A stretch of DNA of 64,000 nucleotides from Streptomyces tailanensis. GTDB taxonomy: Bacteria; Actinomycetota; Actinomycetes; Streptomycetales; Streptomycetaceae. Location: contig NZ_VTHJ01000056.1 in the NCBI RefSeq assembly GCF_008386495.1, positions 1 through 64,000 on the forward strand. The letters run 5' to 3'. Under the pieces are notes generated by a model. The model was not told the DNA's origin. It did not search any database and saw only the letters and a list, made by a program, of their open reading frames with translations. Shown here in pieces: positions 27,424-36,116 of the stretch. The translations under genes were made by a program, and so were the position numbers. Every line of letters starts with the position of its first letter. The stretch's first letter is position 1.

Positions 27424-28443
27424 GTGACGGTCAGCATCACCGATGTCGCCCGCGCCGCCGGAGTCTCGGCGTCCACCGTGTCCCGCGCTCTGCGCGGCCG
27501 GCCGGGCGTCTCGGACGAGGTGCGCACCCAGATCACCGCCGTCGCCGCGGAACTCGGCTATACGGCATCCCGTTCGGCGTCCAGCCTGGCGAGCGGGCGA
27601 ACGTACACAATCGGGGTCGTCGCCCCGTACATCGGCCGGTGGTTCTTCGGCACCGTGCTGGACGCCGCCGAGCAGGTGTTCAGCGCCGCCGGGTACGACG
27701 TACTGCTGTACAACCTCGGTTCGTCCGAGGCACGCAAGCGGTTCTTCACCAAGATGCCGGTCCGCAAGCGGGTCGACGCGGTGCTCTCCCTGCTCATCCC
27801 GGACGAGGAGGAGTCCGCCGCGCTGCGCTCGCTCGGGGTGCCGCTGGCCTCCACGGTCGGGGGCGCCCGGCCCGGCTTCACGGTGGTCGGCATCGACGAC
27901 CGGGCGGGGGCCGAGAGCGCCGTACGGCATCTGGTGAACCTCGGCCACCGCCGGATCGGCATGATCGCCGGGGCGAGCGGTCCCCTGCACTGGACCACGC
28001 CCATCGACCGTCGCGCCGCCTACCTGCACGTTCTCGCCGAGGCCGGGATCGAGCACGACCCGGCCCTGGTGGCGGACGGCGACTACACCGTCGACGGCGG
28101 CGAGCGGGCGATGACCGAGTTGCTGGCCACTTCCCGGCCGCCGACCGCCGTGTTCGCGCAGTCCGACGAGATGGCGATGGGCGCGCTGCGCGCGCTCAGA
28201 CGGCATCGGCTGCGGGTGCCGGAGGACGTGTCCGTCGTCGGCTTCGACGATCACGAACTCGCCGACGTGGTCGGGCTGACCACCGTCGCCCAGCCGGTCG
28301 CCGGCCAGGGCGCGGAGGCCGCCCGGCTGCTGCTGCGGCAGCTCGACGAGCCGGATTCCGCCCCGGCTGGCCGGGTGGAGATGCCCATCCGTCTCGTCCT
28401 GCGCGACACAACGGCCCCGCCGCGCCCGCGCGGCCCGCAGTGA
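27424..28443 (+). CDS. LacI family transcriptional regulator
   Basis: 339 residues. N-terminal HTH VTDVARAAGVSASTVSRAL-type (here SITDVARAAGVSASTVSRAL) and hinge helix, then a periplasmic-binding-like effector domain (residues 62-339). GTG start. It likely represses the divergent GH32 gene and the downstream sugar ABC genes through the operator at 27335-27350 until an oligosaccharide or sugar binds. The inducer is unknown. Confidence 0.93.
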   Translation: MTVSITDVARAAGVSASTVSRALRGRPGVSDEVRTQITAVAAELGYTASRSASSLASGRTYTIGVVAPYIGRWFFGTVLDAAEQVFSAAGYDVLLYNLGSSEARKRFFTKMPVRKRVDAVLSLLIPDEEESAALRSLGVPLASTVGGARPGFTVVGIDDRAGAESAVRHLVNLGHRRIGMIAGASGPLHWTTPIDRRAAYLHVLAEAGIEHDPALVADGDYTVDGGERAMTELLATSRPPTAVFAQSDEMAMGALRALRRHRLRVPEDVSVVGFDDHELADVVGLTTVAQPVAGQGAEAARLLLRQLDEPDSAPAGRVEMPIRLVLRDTTAPPRPRGPQ

Positions 28444-28484
28444 CCCACCCCCCCTCGCTCCCCTCGACTCCTCTTGTCACGCCC

Positions 28485-28544
28485 CACGCCGGAAAGCACC
28501 GCACGCCGGAAGGCACCACCACACCCCCCACGCCGGAACGCACC
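28485..28544 (+). repeat. Three copies of CACGCCGGAAnGCACC
   Basis: Direct repeats start at 28485, 28502 and 28529, in the 141-bp gap between lacI and the binding-protein gene. They could be regulator half-sites or slippage products. Confidence 0.7.
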
Positions 28545-28584
28545 ACCGCACCTCGCACCCTCGCCCAGCACGGAGGCACACACC

Positions 28585-29952
28585 ATGAGCTCGACGAGCA
28601 GCTCGAACAGCAGCCCGACCGGCAGAAGGTTCCGCCGTACGGCCCGTACGGGGCTGGCCCTCGTCCTCCCCCTGGCGGCGCTGGCCGCCTGCGGCGGGGG
28701 CGGCGGCTCCGACACCTCGGCCGAGGCCGGCAGCGGCGAGGGCACCATCAGCGTCTGGGCCCACCAGGGCCAGAAGAACGAGGCCGACGCGCTGCAGAGC
28801 GCGGTGAAGTCCTTCAACTCCTCGCAGGACAAGGTCAAGGTCGAGCTGAAGCTGATCCCGGACACCGACTACACCAAGACGATCACGGCAACCGACGCCG
28901 ACAAGCTGCCGGACGTACTGGAGTTCGACGGCCCGACCATGGCGAACTTCGTCTACAACAAGAAGCTCGCCGCGCTCGACGACTACGTCTCCGCCAAGAC
29001 CCTCGACAACGCCACCGACGCGAACAAGGCGCAGGGCGAGATCAACGGCAAGCACTACGGCCTCGGCATGTACGACTCCGGGCTCGGCGTGTACGGCAGC
29101 AAGAAGCTGCTGGACGCGGCCGGGGTGACGTATCCGAAGGGCGTGGACGACGCCTGGACGGCGGACGAGTTCGACGCCGCGCTGAAGGCGCTGAAGGCGA
29201 AGGACTCCGACGGCAAGGTCATCGACCTCCAGGAGGGCACCGGCTACGCCAACGAGTGGGGCACCTACGGCTTCGCCCCGATCGTCTGGTCGGCCGGCGG
29301 CGGCCTGCTCAAGGACGGCAAGGCGGAGGGCGCGCTCGACAGCGCGGCCGTGGTGTCGGCGTTCAAGACCTTCCAGTCCTGGAAGACGTACACGGACGCC
29401 AACACCGACGGCAACGCCTTCGCCAAGGGCCGCGTCGCCCTCAGCTGGGTCGGGCACTGGATGTACCCGGCGTACAGCGAGGCGCTCGGCGACGACCTCG
29501 TCGTGCTGCCCCTGCCCGACTTCGGCGACGGCCCCAAGACCGGCCAGGGCTCGTGGGCCTGGGGCGTCGGCGCCAACAGCAAGAACGCCAAGGCCGCGGG
29601 AACGTTCCTGGACTTCCTTCTCAACGACGCCAGCGTCACCGCGATGACGAAGGCCAACGGCGCCCCGCCGGCCACCAAGTCCGCGCTCACCGCGAGCGAG
29701 CTGTACAAGCAGGGCGGCCCGCTCCAGCTCTACGCCGACCAGCTCGCCAAGCCCTGCGGTGACAGCGACATCAGCAAGTCCTGCGTCGCCGTCACCCGCC
29801 CGGTGACCGCCGGATACCCCGTGGTGACCGCGAAGTTCAGCGAGGCCGTGAACTCCATCTACGGCGGCGCCGACCCGAAGGACGCCCTGTCCAAGGCCGC
29901 CCGCGCCATCGACCGGGACTTCTCGGACAACGCCGGTTACGAGATCCCGTAA
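28585..29952 (+). CDS. Sugar ABC transporter substrate-binding lipoprotein
   Basis: 455 residues. Signal peptide with lipobox LAAC (Cys36), then a Gly-Ser linker and a family 1 extracellular binding fold (GTISVWAHQGQKNEADALQS, LPDVLEFDGP, RVALSWVGHWM). It captures an oligosaccharide for the two permeases downstream. ATG 28585 has CGGAGG upstream. A hairpin at 29973-30004 follows, which would let the receptor be made in excess over the permeases. No ATPase gene is present; streptomycetes often share MsiK. Confidence 0.92.
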   Translation: MSSTSSSNSSPTGRRFRRTARTGLALVLPLAALAACGGGGGSDTSAEAGSGEGTISVWAHQGQKNEADALQSAVKSFNSSQDKVKVELKLIPDTDYTKTITATDADKLPDVLEFDGPTMANFVYNKKLAALDDYVSAKTLDNATDANKAQGEINGKHYGLGMYDSGLGVYGSKKLLDAAGVTYPKGVDDAWTADEFDAALKALKAKDSDGKVIDLQEGTGYANEWGTYGFAPIVWSAGGGLLKDGKAEGALDSAAVVSAFKTFQSWKTYTDANTDGNAFAKGRVALSWVGHWMYPAYSEALGDDLVVLPLPDFGDGPKTGQGSWAWGVGANSKNAKAAGTFLDFLLNDASVTAMTKANGAPPATKSALTASELYKQGGPLQLYADQLAKPCGDSDISKSCVAVTRPVTAGYPVVTAKFSEAVNSIYGGADPKDALSKAARAIDRDFSDNAGYEIP

Positions 29953-30349
29953 TCCCGCAGGACCCATCGGTGGGGAGCGGGCCGCGGCCCCCGCACCCGC
30001 TCCCGCCGGGGAACAGGACCCTTCGTCAACTTCTCGGCCGAGCACGACCTGGCTTGCCCACTCGGTCATGCACACTTCGTCGCGCTCCTGGCTACCCCCG
30101 ACGACAGGACGGCCACAGATCGCATCTGCCACAAGGAGAAGCCCCCTTGCAGCACGGGCACGTTGACAAGTACCCACGCCGGGTTCGCCCCGACGACATC
30201 AGCCCGGTCGACGCCACCTACAACCGTGTCCCCGGTGAATGCCGGTTCGTGCCTTCAACGGGCTCGCAAGCTGGTGCGACGAGGCTACCGGGCCACGACG
30301 CCGACCGGGGCCAAAAGGCCAGAATCTCCCTCACCCTCGGAAGGACCAG
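29953..30349 (+). other. Long intercistronic gap with hairpin and possible 68-codon ORF
   Basis: 397 bp between receptor and permease genes. It holds a 9-bp stem hairpin (GGGAGCGGG 29973-29981, CCCGCTCCC 29996-30004). It also holds a possible TTG-started ORF, 30147-30353, with AAGGAGAAG before it; its stop overlaps the permease GTG by 4 bp. The predicted peptide starts LQHGHVDKYPRRV and matches nothing I know. Confidence 0.45.
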
Positions 30350-31279
30350 GTGAAAGCCGTGAAACCCGCGCAGTCCGTGCGCACGAACCGTGACTGGCTA
30401 CACGGACTGCTGATGTCCGCCCCCGCCGTGGCCGGGCTCATCGCCTTCGTCGGCATCCCCTTCTGCTACGCCGTGGTGCTCTCCTTCTACAACGTGCGCC
30501 TCGGCTCGCCGCTCGAGCCCACCTTCTTCGGTGTGGAGCAGTACCGGCGGCTGTTCACCGACCCCGACCTGTCCGGCCCCTTCCTGCGGGCGCTGCTGAA
30601 CAACCTGACCTTCGCCGTGGTCGTCGTACCGCTGCAGACGTGCCTCGCCCTCGGTCTCGCGATCCTGCTGAACCGCAAGCTGAAGGCGATAGGCCTGTTC
30701 CGCTCCCTGTTCTTCATGCCGGTCGTGTTCCCGATGGCGCTGGTCGCCGTGATCTGGCGGCTGATCCTCGCCCGCAGCGACCAGGGCATGCTCAACTCCG
30801 CGCTGGACGCGGTGAGTTTCGGCAACTGGGGCGCGTTCGACTGGCTCGGCGACGGCCTCACCGCGATGGCCTCGATCATCGTGCTCTCCGTCTGGCAGGG
30901 CGTCGGCTTCCAGATGGTCATCCTGCTCGCCGGCCTCCAGCAGATCCCGACCGAGCTCTACGAGGCGGCCCAGCTCGACCGGGCCTCGCGCTGGCAGCAG
31001 TTCCGCCATGTCACGCTGCCCGGCATCCGCGGCACCCTCGTCTTCGTCGCGCTGCTCACCTCGGTGCTGTCCTTCCGGGTCTTCGACCAGGTGTACGTCC
31101 TGGTCAAGGGCGGCGGGCTCGACGAGGACGCGGCCCGCACGGTGATGTACCAGGCCGTCACCACCGCCTTCGACCAGAACAACATCGGCCAGGCGTCCGC
31201 GATCACGGTCGTGTTCTTCCTGATCGTCGTCGTCCTGACCCTGATCCAGCGCCGCGTCGTCCGGCCCGACGACTCCTGA
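30350..31279 (+). CDS. Sugar ABC transporter permease (MalF-type)
   Basis: 309 residues with six predicted membrane segments. The EAA loop reads YEAAQLDRASRWQQFRHVTLP, which docks the ATPase. GTG 30350 was chosen over GTG 30359 because GGAAGGA sits closer to it. Forms a heterodimer with the next gene product. Part of the LacI-controlled oligosaccharide importer. Confidence 0.92.
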   Translation: MKAVKPAQSVRTNRDWLHGLLMSAPAVAGLIAFVGIPFCYAVVLSFYNVRLGSPLEPTFFGVEQYRRLFTDPDLSGPFLRALLNNLTFAVVVVPLQTCLALGLAILLNRKLKAIGLFRSLFFMPVVFPMALVAVIWRLILARSDQGMLNSALDAVSFGNWGAFDWLGDGLTAMASIIVLSVWQGVGFQMVILLAGLQQIPTELYEAAQLDRASRWQQFRHVTLPGIRGTLVFVALLTSVLSFRVFDQVYVLVKGGGLDEDAARTVMYQAVTTAFDQNNIGQASAITVVFFLIVVVLTLIQRRVVRPDDS

Positions 31280-31294
31280 CAACGAGGTCTGACC

Positions 31295-32155
31295 ATGAGT
31301 ACGAGTACGAGTGCCGGTCTCTCCCGCGGCCCTCTGCGCCGCTTCCTCGACTACGCCGTCCTCTCCGTGCTGGCGTTCGTCTTCGCGCTGCCGGTCATCT
31401 ATCTCCTCCTCGGCAGCCTCAAGCCGTCCGACGAGGTCCTGAACGGCCTGTCCGGTTTCCTCCCCACGCATCTCTCCTTCGACAACTACTCCGCCGTCCT
31501 GGACAGCCTGAACTCCGACAGCACCGGCTACTTCTGGCAGTTCATGGGCGTCTCGCTGCTGCTGGCGTTCGTGGTGGTGACGGGTGGCCTGTTCATCAAC
31601 TCGATGGCGGCGTACGGGCTTTCGCGGCTCAAGTGGCGGGGCAGGGAGGCCGTGTTCACCCTTGTCCTGCTGCTGATGCTGGTGCCGTTCGAGTCGGTGG
31701 CCGTGCCGCTGTTCTACATGTTCAACGACCAGCGGAACACGCTCCTCATCCAGGCGCTCCCCTTCGTCGCCAACGCCTTCTCGATCTACCAGTTCCAGAC
31801 GTTCTTCCGGTCGATCCCGCCGAGCATCGAGGAGGCGGCCCGCCTGGACGGAGCCGGTCCCTGGCGCACCTTCTTCGCGATCATCGTCCCGATGTCGAAG
31901 CCGGTCTTCGCCTCCGTGGCGATCCTGACCTTCCTCACCCAGTGGGGTTCGTTCCTCTGGCCGGTGCTGATGGTCTCCGACCCCTCGGTCCGCCCCCTCC
32001 CGCTGGAGATGAGCGTCTTCCAGGGCCAGCAGCCGCCGGACTGGGGCCAGATTCTCGCCTTCGGCGTCCTCCTCGTCCTGCCCGTCCTGATCGTCTTCGC
32101 GTTCTTCCAGCGGTGGTTCGTCCAGGGGGTGGCCAGCGCGGCGGTCAAGGGCTGA
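31295..32155 (+). CDS. Sugar ABC transporter permease (MalG-type)
   Basis: 286 residues with six membrane segments and the EAA loop IEEAARLDGAGPWRTFFAIIVP. ATG 31295 is 16 bp after the MalF-type stop. Last gene of the importer operon; the missing ATPase is presumably a shared MsiK-like protein elsewhere. Confidence 0.92.
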   Translation: MSTSTSAGLSRGPLRRFLDYAVLSVLAFVFALPVIYLLLGSLKPSDEVLNGLSGFLPTHLSFDNYSAVLDSLNSDSTGYFWQFMGVSLLLAFVVVTGGLFINSMAAYGLSRLKWRGREAVFTLVLLLMLVPFESVAVPLFYMFNDQRNTLLIQALPFVANAFSIYQFQTFFRSIPPSIEEAARLDGAGPWRTFFAIIVPMSKPVFASVAILTFLTQWGSFLWPVLMVSDPSVRPLPLEMSVFQGQQPPDWGQILAFGVLLVLPVLIVFAFFQRWFVQGVASAAVKG

Positions 32156-32215
32156 GCGCCGGGGACCGGGGACGGATCTGGGCCGGTTGTCAGTGGCCGG
32201 TGCGATGCTGGGGGC

Positions 32216-32647
32216 ATGAACCGGGACGATCTCGTGCGGCTGCGGCAGGCAAAGGACCGCATGGACCGCGAGTACACCGAACCGCTGGACGTGGGCGTCC
32301 TCGCGCGCACCGCGCTGATGTCCCCCGGCCACTTCCAGCGCAGCTTCCGCGCGGCCTACGGCGAGACACCGTACGGCTATCTGATGACCCGCCGCATAGA
32401 GCGGGCCAAGGCGCTGCTCCGCCGCGGGGACCTCACCGTGACCGAGGTGTGCATGGCCGTGGGGTGTACGTCACTGGGGTCGTTCAGCTCCCGGTTCACG
32501 GAGTTGGTCGGCGAGACACCGAGCGCGTACCGGGCGCGTTCGCACGAGCAGAGCGCGGCGATACCGGCGTGCGTGACGAGAACCCTGACCCGGCCGACGC
32601 GGCATCGGCCCCGAATTGGCACGACGGAGGGGGAGGGGCCGTTCTAG
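32216..32647 (+). CDS. Short AraC-type HTH regulator
   Basis: 143 residues consisting almost only of the AraC DNA-binding module. The two HTHs are LDVGVLARTALMSPGHFQRS and TVTEVCMAVGCTSLGSFSSR; there is a short basic tail and no sensor domain. It precedes two VOC genes in the same direction (53 bp gap) and probably regulates them. Confidence 0.87.
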   Translation: MNRDDLVRLRQAKDRMDREYTEPLDVGVLARTALMSPGHFQRSFRAAYGETPYGYLMTRRIERAKALLRRGDLTVTEVCMAVGCTSLGSFSSRFTELVGETPSAYRARSHEQSAAIPACVTRTLTRPTRHRPRIGTTEGEGPF

Positions 32648-32700
32648 CGTGACCTCGTCGATCCCGAGAACCGGCGGATCCCGAGAACGGACGTGAACCC

Positions 32701-33159
32701 ATGGCCACCGGACAGCACCCCACCCCGGCCCCGACGGACGTGAAGCTCGCCCAGTGCTTCATCGCCGTCGACGATCACGACAAGGCGCTCGCCTTCTACC
32801 GCGACACCCTGGGCCTGGAGGTCCGCAACGATGTGAGTTACGAGGACATGCGCTGGGTGACCGTGGGCTCCCCGCTCCAGCCGGACGTGGAGATCGTCCT
32901 GGAGCCCCCGGCCGCGAACCCCGACTTCTCCCCCGCCGACCAGGAGGCCGTGGCCGAGCTGCTCGCCAAGGGCGTCCTGCGCGGGGTCATCTTCACGACC
33001 GCCGACTGCGACGCCCTCTTCGCCCGCGTCCGCGAGGCCGGCGCGGACGTCATCCAGGAGCCCATGGACCAGCCGTACGGCGTCCGCGACTGCGCGTTCC
33101 GCGACCCGGCGGGCAACATGCTGCGCTTCCTGGAGCGCGGGAGCGGCACCCGTGGCTGA
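32701..33159 (+). CDS. VOC family protein (glyoxalase/bleomycin-resistance fold)
   Basis: 152 residues. Two beta-alpha-beta modules; metal-ligand candidates in KLAQCFIAVDDHDKALAFYR and the C-terminal glutamate in GNMLRFLERG. VQPD and QEPMDQPYGVRDCAFRDPAG are typical of this fold. Substrate unknown; often glyoxalase, dioxygenase or ligand-sequestering roles. Its end overlaps the next VOC gene by 8 bp. Confidence 0.88.
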   Translation: MATGQHPTPAPTDVKLAQCFIAVDDHDKALAFYRDTLGLEVRNDVSYEDMRWVTVGSPLQPDVEIVLEPPAANPDFSPADQEAVAELLAKGVLRGVIFTTADCDALFARVREAGADVIQEPMDQPYGVRDCAFRDPAGNMLRFLERGSGTRG

Positions 33160-33928
33160 GACACCCGCGCGTGAGCCGATCCGCGAGCCGATCCGCTGGG
33201 CGTACGCCTTCATCGACCGCCCGGCGGCGGACTTCGACCGGGCCTGCGTCTTCTGGACAGCCGTCACCGGCACGAAGCTCTCCGAGCCCCGGGGCGAACG
33301 GTCCGAGTTCGTGACCCTCCTGCCCGAGAACGCGGACGCCGACGCCTCGGTGAAGGCCCAAGCGGTCGACTCGGGCCCCGGCGGCGCCCACCTCGACCTC
33401 TCCGTCTCCGACGTCCCGGCCCTGATCGCGTCCGCGACCGCCCTCGGCGCCGAGATCGTCACCGCCCACCCCGGCTGGGCGGTGCTCCGCTCCCCCGCCG
33501 GCCAGCTCTTCTGCGCGGTCCCCTGGCACGGAGAGTCGGTACGCCCACCCGTGGTCGAGGGCACCCGCCTGGACCAGCTGTGCCTGGACATACCCCCCGC
33601 CGCGTACGACGCCGAGGTCACCTTCTGGACCACCCTGACCGGCTGGAATTGCCACCCCGGCTCCCGCCCCGAGTTCCACGTCCTGAATCCCCTCCCGTCC
33701 CTCCCCTTCCGCCTCCTCCTCCAACGCCTGGACACCCCCCGCCCCACCTCCGCCCACCTCGACCTCGCCTGCACCACCATCGAAACCACCCGCACCCACC
33801 ACGAAACCCTCGGCGCCGTCTTGGTGGCCCAGCACCCCCACTGGACGGTGATGCGGGACCCCACGGGCGGCACGTATTGCCTTACGGGCCGAGACCCGGA
33901 GACGGGAGGGTTGCGGCCAACCCAGTAA
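33152..33928 (+). CDS. Two-domain VOC family protein
   Basis: 258 residues. Two consecutive glyoxalase-like domains (residues 8-125 and 130-255), each with the WAYAFIDRPAADFDRACVFW-type entry strand and an HLDL motif. GTG start overlaps the previous gene by 8 bp, so they are co-translated. Function unknown; tandem VOC with AraC control suggests detoxification of an aromatic or thiol-reactive compound, which is inference. Confidence 0.85.
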   Translation: MAETPAREPIREPIRWAYAFIDRPAADFDRACVFWTAVTGTKLSEPRGERSEFVTLLPENADADASVKAQAVDSGPGGAHLDLSVSDVPALIASATALGAEIVTAHPGWAVLRSPAGQLFCAVPWHGESVRPPVVEGTRLDQLCLDIPPAAYDAEVTFWTTLTGWNCHPGSRPEFHVLNPLPSLPFRLLLQRLDTPRPTSAHLDLACTTIETTRTHHETLGAVLVAQHPHWTVMRDPTGGTYCLTGRDPETGGLRPTQ

Positions 33929-34058
33929 GTCGGCGAGGGTCCAGGGGGCGCAGGGCGCGCAAACTCAGCGGGGGTCCAGGGGCGCAGCGCCCCTGGCGGG
34001 GTCCGGGGCGGAGCCCCGTGTCGGTCGGGGTCGAAGGGGCAGCGCCCCTGGGGATGAT

Positions 34059-34100
34059 GGGGTCCCCCCGCTCGAGCGAAGCCGAGAGTGGGGGAGGGTA
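34059..34100. repeat. Streptomyces palindromic REP-like element, copy 1
   Basis: GGGGTCCCCCCGCTCGAGCG, then AAGCCGAGAGTGGGGGAGGG. Pairs CCCCCGC with GTGGGGG. Near-identical copies occur at 43338-43379 and, diverged, at 42399-42425. Confidence 0.7.
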
Positions 34101-34153
34101 GGGGCGGCGGGGGCGAGGAAAAGCCCGGCACAGACGCCCGCTCAGACGCCCGC

Positions 34154-34567
34154 TCAGACGCCCTCCACACCATCCAGAACCGGCCGGACCACCACCGGAT
34201 ACTCCTTGAGCCCCTCGGGCCCCGGACACCGCGCGACCCGCGCCGCGATCTCCGTGACCCGCTCCAGGCTCGCGCAGTCCAGCAACCAGTACCCGGCCAT
34301 CAGCTCCTCGCTCTCCCGATACGGCCCATCGGCGACCACGGGCTCCCCACGCTCGTCGACCGTCACCAACCGCGTCCGAGCCGGCTCGGCCAACCCCTGC
34401 CCATCGATCAGCTCACCGGTCTTGGCAAGGTCCTCATTGATCGCACCCATGTGGTCGTACATGGCCTGCAGCTCATCCGGGCTCCAGGCCGGCGAGTACT
34501 CGGACGCCTTGCCCCGCATGCCCTCGTAGTCGGCCTGCGTACCAAGAACCATCACCAGGTACTTCAT
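34154..34567 (-). CDS. YCII-related (DGPF) family protein
   Basis: 137 residues. MKYLVMVLGTQADYE at the start and the DGPYRESEELMAGYWLLDC motif mark the YCII/DGPF family, a ferredoxin-like fold sometimes encoded with ECF sigma factors. Here no sigma gene adjoins; VOC and AraC genes lie opposite. Catalytic role unproven. Confidence 0.87.
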   Translation of the reverse strand: MKYLVMVLGTQADYEGMRGKASEYSPAWSPDELQAMYDHMGAINEDLAKTGELIDGQGLAEPARTRLVTVDERGEPVVADGPYRESEELMAGYWLLDCASLERVTEIAARVARCPGPEGLKEYPVVVRPVLDGVEGV

Positions 34568-34579
34568 GAGCCAGCTCCT

Positions 34580-34867
34580 TCAGCCCCGCTCCTCGGCCTC
34601 CCCCTCGACCGTCTGTTCGACCTGCTCCACGGCCTTTCTCTCGGTCTTCACCGCGTACGTGCCATGCGAGCCGTGCGTCCGCCGGGCCGCGGCCCGGGGC
34701 TTCTCCACGACGGCGTCCACGGCGTCCTCGACGTACGCCTCACACTTCGGGTTCCTGCACGGACCCGGACCCCATACGGGTACGAACGCGCCCAGCGTCT
34801 TGTGCCGCCGCACGACCGTGGCCACAGGCTGTCCGCAGACCGGGCAGACATAATCGTCGGTGCCCAT
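34580..34867 (-). CDS. Small zinc-ribbon protein
   Basis: 95 residues. Two cysteine pairs, CPVCG and CRNPKC, would bind zinc; the C-terminal half is charged and probably helical (TERKAVEQVEQTVEGEAEERG). ATG 34867 (MGTDDYVCPVCG) follows GAGGAC. It is 12 bp upstream of the YCII gene, so they probably form an operon. Function unknown. Confidence 0.75.
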   Translation of the reverse strand: MGTDDYVCPVCGQPVATVVRRHKTLGAFVPVWGPGPCRNPKCEAYVEDAVDAVVEKPRAAARRTHGSHGTYAVKTERKAVEQVEQTVEGEAEERG

Positions 34868-35027
34868 GTCCTCAGGGTATGACCGACGGAGGCCGCACGC
34901 TCCCCGCCGTACGCCACTGTCCGCACCCCAACCGGCGCGGCCCCGGATGATCACGACGGGCCCCGCGCACCGTGGGGATGCGCGGGACCCGCCCCGACCG
35001 AAGGCATCGACCTGCCCGGCTACCGCG

Positions 35028-36116
35028 TCACGCGCTCCGCCGCGTCACGAACTCGGCCAACGCGAGCAACCCACCCGCGGCCTCCGGATCCGGCACCGCA
35101 CGGGACAGTTCGTGCATCGCCCGGGCCATCCGATCGGCCGCCTGGACCTGCGCCCAGTCACGCCCACCGGCCCGCTCGACCACCAGCGCCGTACGCTCCA
35201 ATTCGCCCTCCTCGTACGGCGCCCCGTACAACTCAGCGAGCTCGGCGGCCTCCGGAGTACCGGAGGCGAGCGCGGCGACCACGGGCAGGGACTTCTTCCG
35301 GACCATGAGATCCGCTCCGGCCGGCTTACCGGTACGGCTCGGATCACCCCAGATGCCGATCACGTCGTCGATCAGCTGGAAGGCGAGCCCGGCCTCCCGC
35401 CCGAACGCGTCGAGCGCCTCGACATCCTCCTTCCCCGCCCCCGCGTACAACGCGCCCAGCGCACAGGCGCAGCCGAGCAACGCGCCGGTCTTCGCCTCGG
35501 CCATGGCGAGCACCTCGTCGAGGGTGACGTCGTCCGGCCGGCGTCCCTCCATCTCCGTGTCCGTGTGCTGGCCCGCGCACAGTTCGACGACACAGGCCGC
35601 GAGCCGAGCGGAGGCCGCGGCCGCCGCCGGGTGCGGATCCTCGGCGAGCAACCGCTGGGCGAGGGCCTGCAGCGCGTCCCCGGCGAGGATCGCGTCCGGC
35701 ACACCGAACACGGTCCAGGCGGTGGCCCGGTGCCTGCGCGTCGTGTCCCGGTCCATCACGTCGTCGTGCAGCAGCGTGAAGTTGTGCACCAGCTCCACCG
35801 CGGCGGCGGCCCGCACGGCGGCGGACTCGCGCCCGCCGAGCGCCTCGGCTGCGGCGAGGACCAGCGCGGGACGTATCGCCTTGCCCGCGTTGCCCGCCGC
35901 CGGGGTGCCGTCCGCGTGCTCCCAGCCGAAGTGGTAGCGCGCGACCCGGCGCATCGAGCCGGGCAACGACTCGACCGCCCGGCGCAGTTCGGGGTCGACG
36001 GACAGCCGCGCCTGCTCCAGGATCCCCACCGCCTCCTGCCCGTCCGGAGGGATCGTGATGTGGCCCCGCCTTTCCAGGGTTTCGAACGGGCTGTGCTTGG
36101 TCTTGGGCAGGGTCAC
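35028..36116 (-). CDS. Polyprenyl diphosphate synthase, probable encapsulin cargo
   Basis: 362 residues. Condenses isopentenyl diphosphate with an allylic diphosphate. The first Asp-rich motif lies in LLHDDVMDRDTTRRH; the second lies in FQLIDDVIGIWGD; both are complete. The N-terminal about 30 residues (TLPKTKHSPFETLERRG) precede the catalytic fold and may help load into the shell. GTG 36116 overlaps the shell-gene stop by 4 bp (GTGA), so synthesis is coupled. Family 2B encapsulins with polyprenyl transferase cargo are known from genome surveys. Confidence 0.9.
   Translation of the reverse strand: MTLPKTKHSPFETLERRGHITIPPDGQEAVGILEQARLSVDPELRRAVESLPGSMRRVARYHFGWEHADGTPAAGNAGKAIRPALVLAAAEALGGRESAAVRAAAAVELVHNFTLLHDDVMDRDTTRRHRATAWTVFGVPDAILAGDALQALAQRLLAEDPHPAAAAASARLAACVVELCAGQHTDTEMEGRRPDDVTLDEVLAMAEAKTGALLGCACALGALYAGAGKEDVEALDAFGREAGLAFQLIDDVIGIWGDPSRTGKPAGADLMVRKKSLPVVAALASGTPEAAELAELYGAPYEEGELERTALVVERAGGRDWAQVQAADRMARAMHELSRAVPDPEAAGGLLALAEFVTRRSA

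Noticed and set aside
30398..32332. 644-codon frame opposite the sugar permeases
   Set aside because: Charged shadow translation; permease genes on the plus strand have intact EAA loops.
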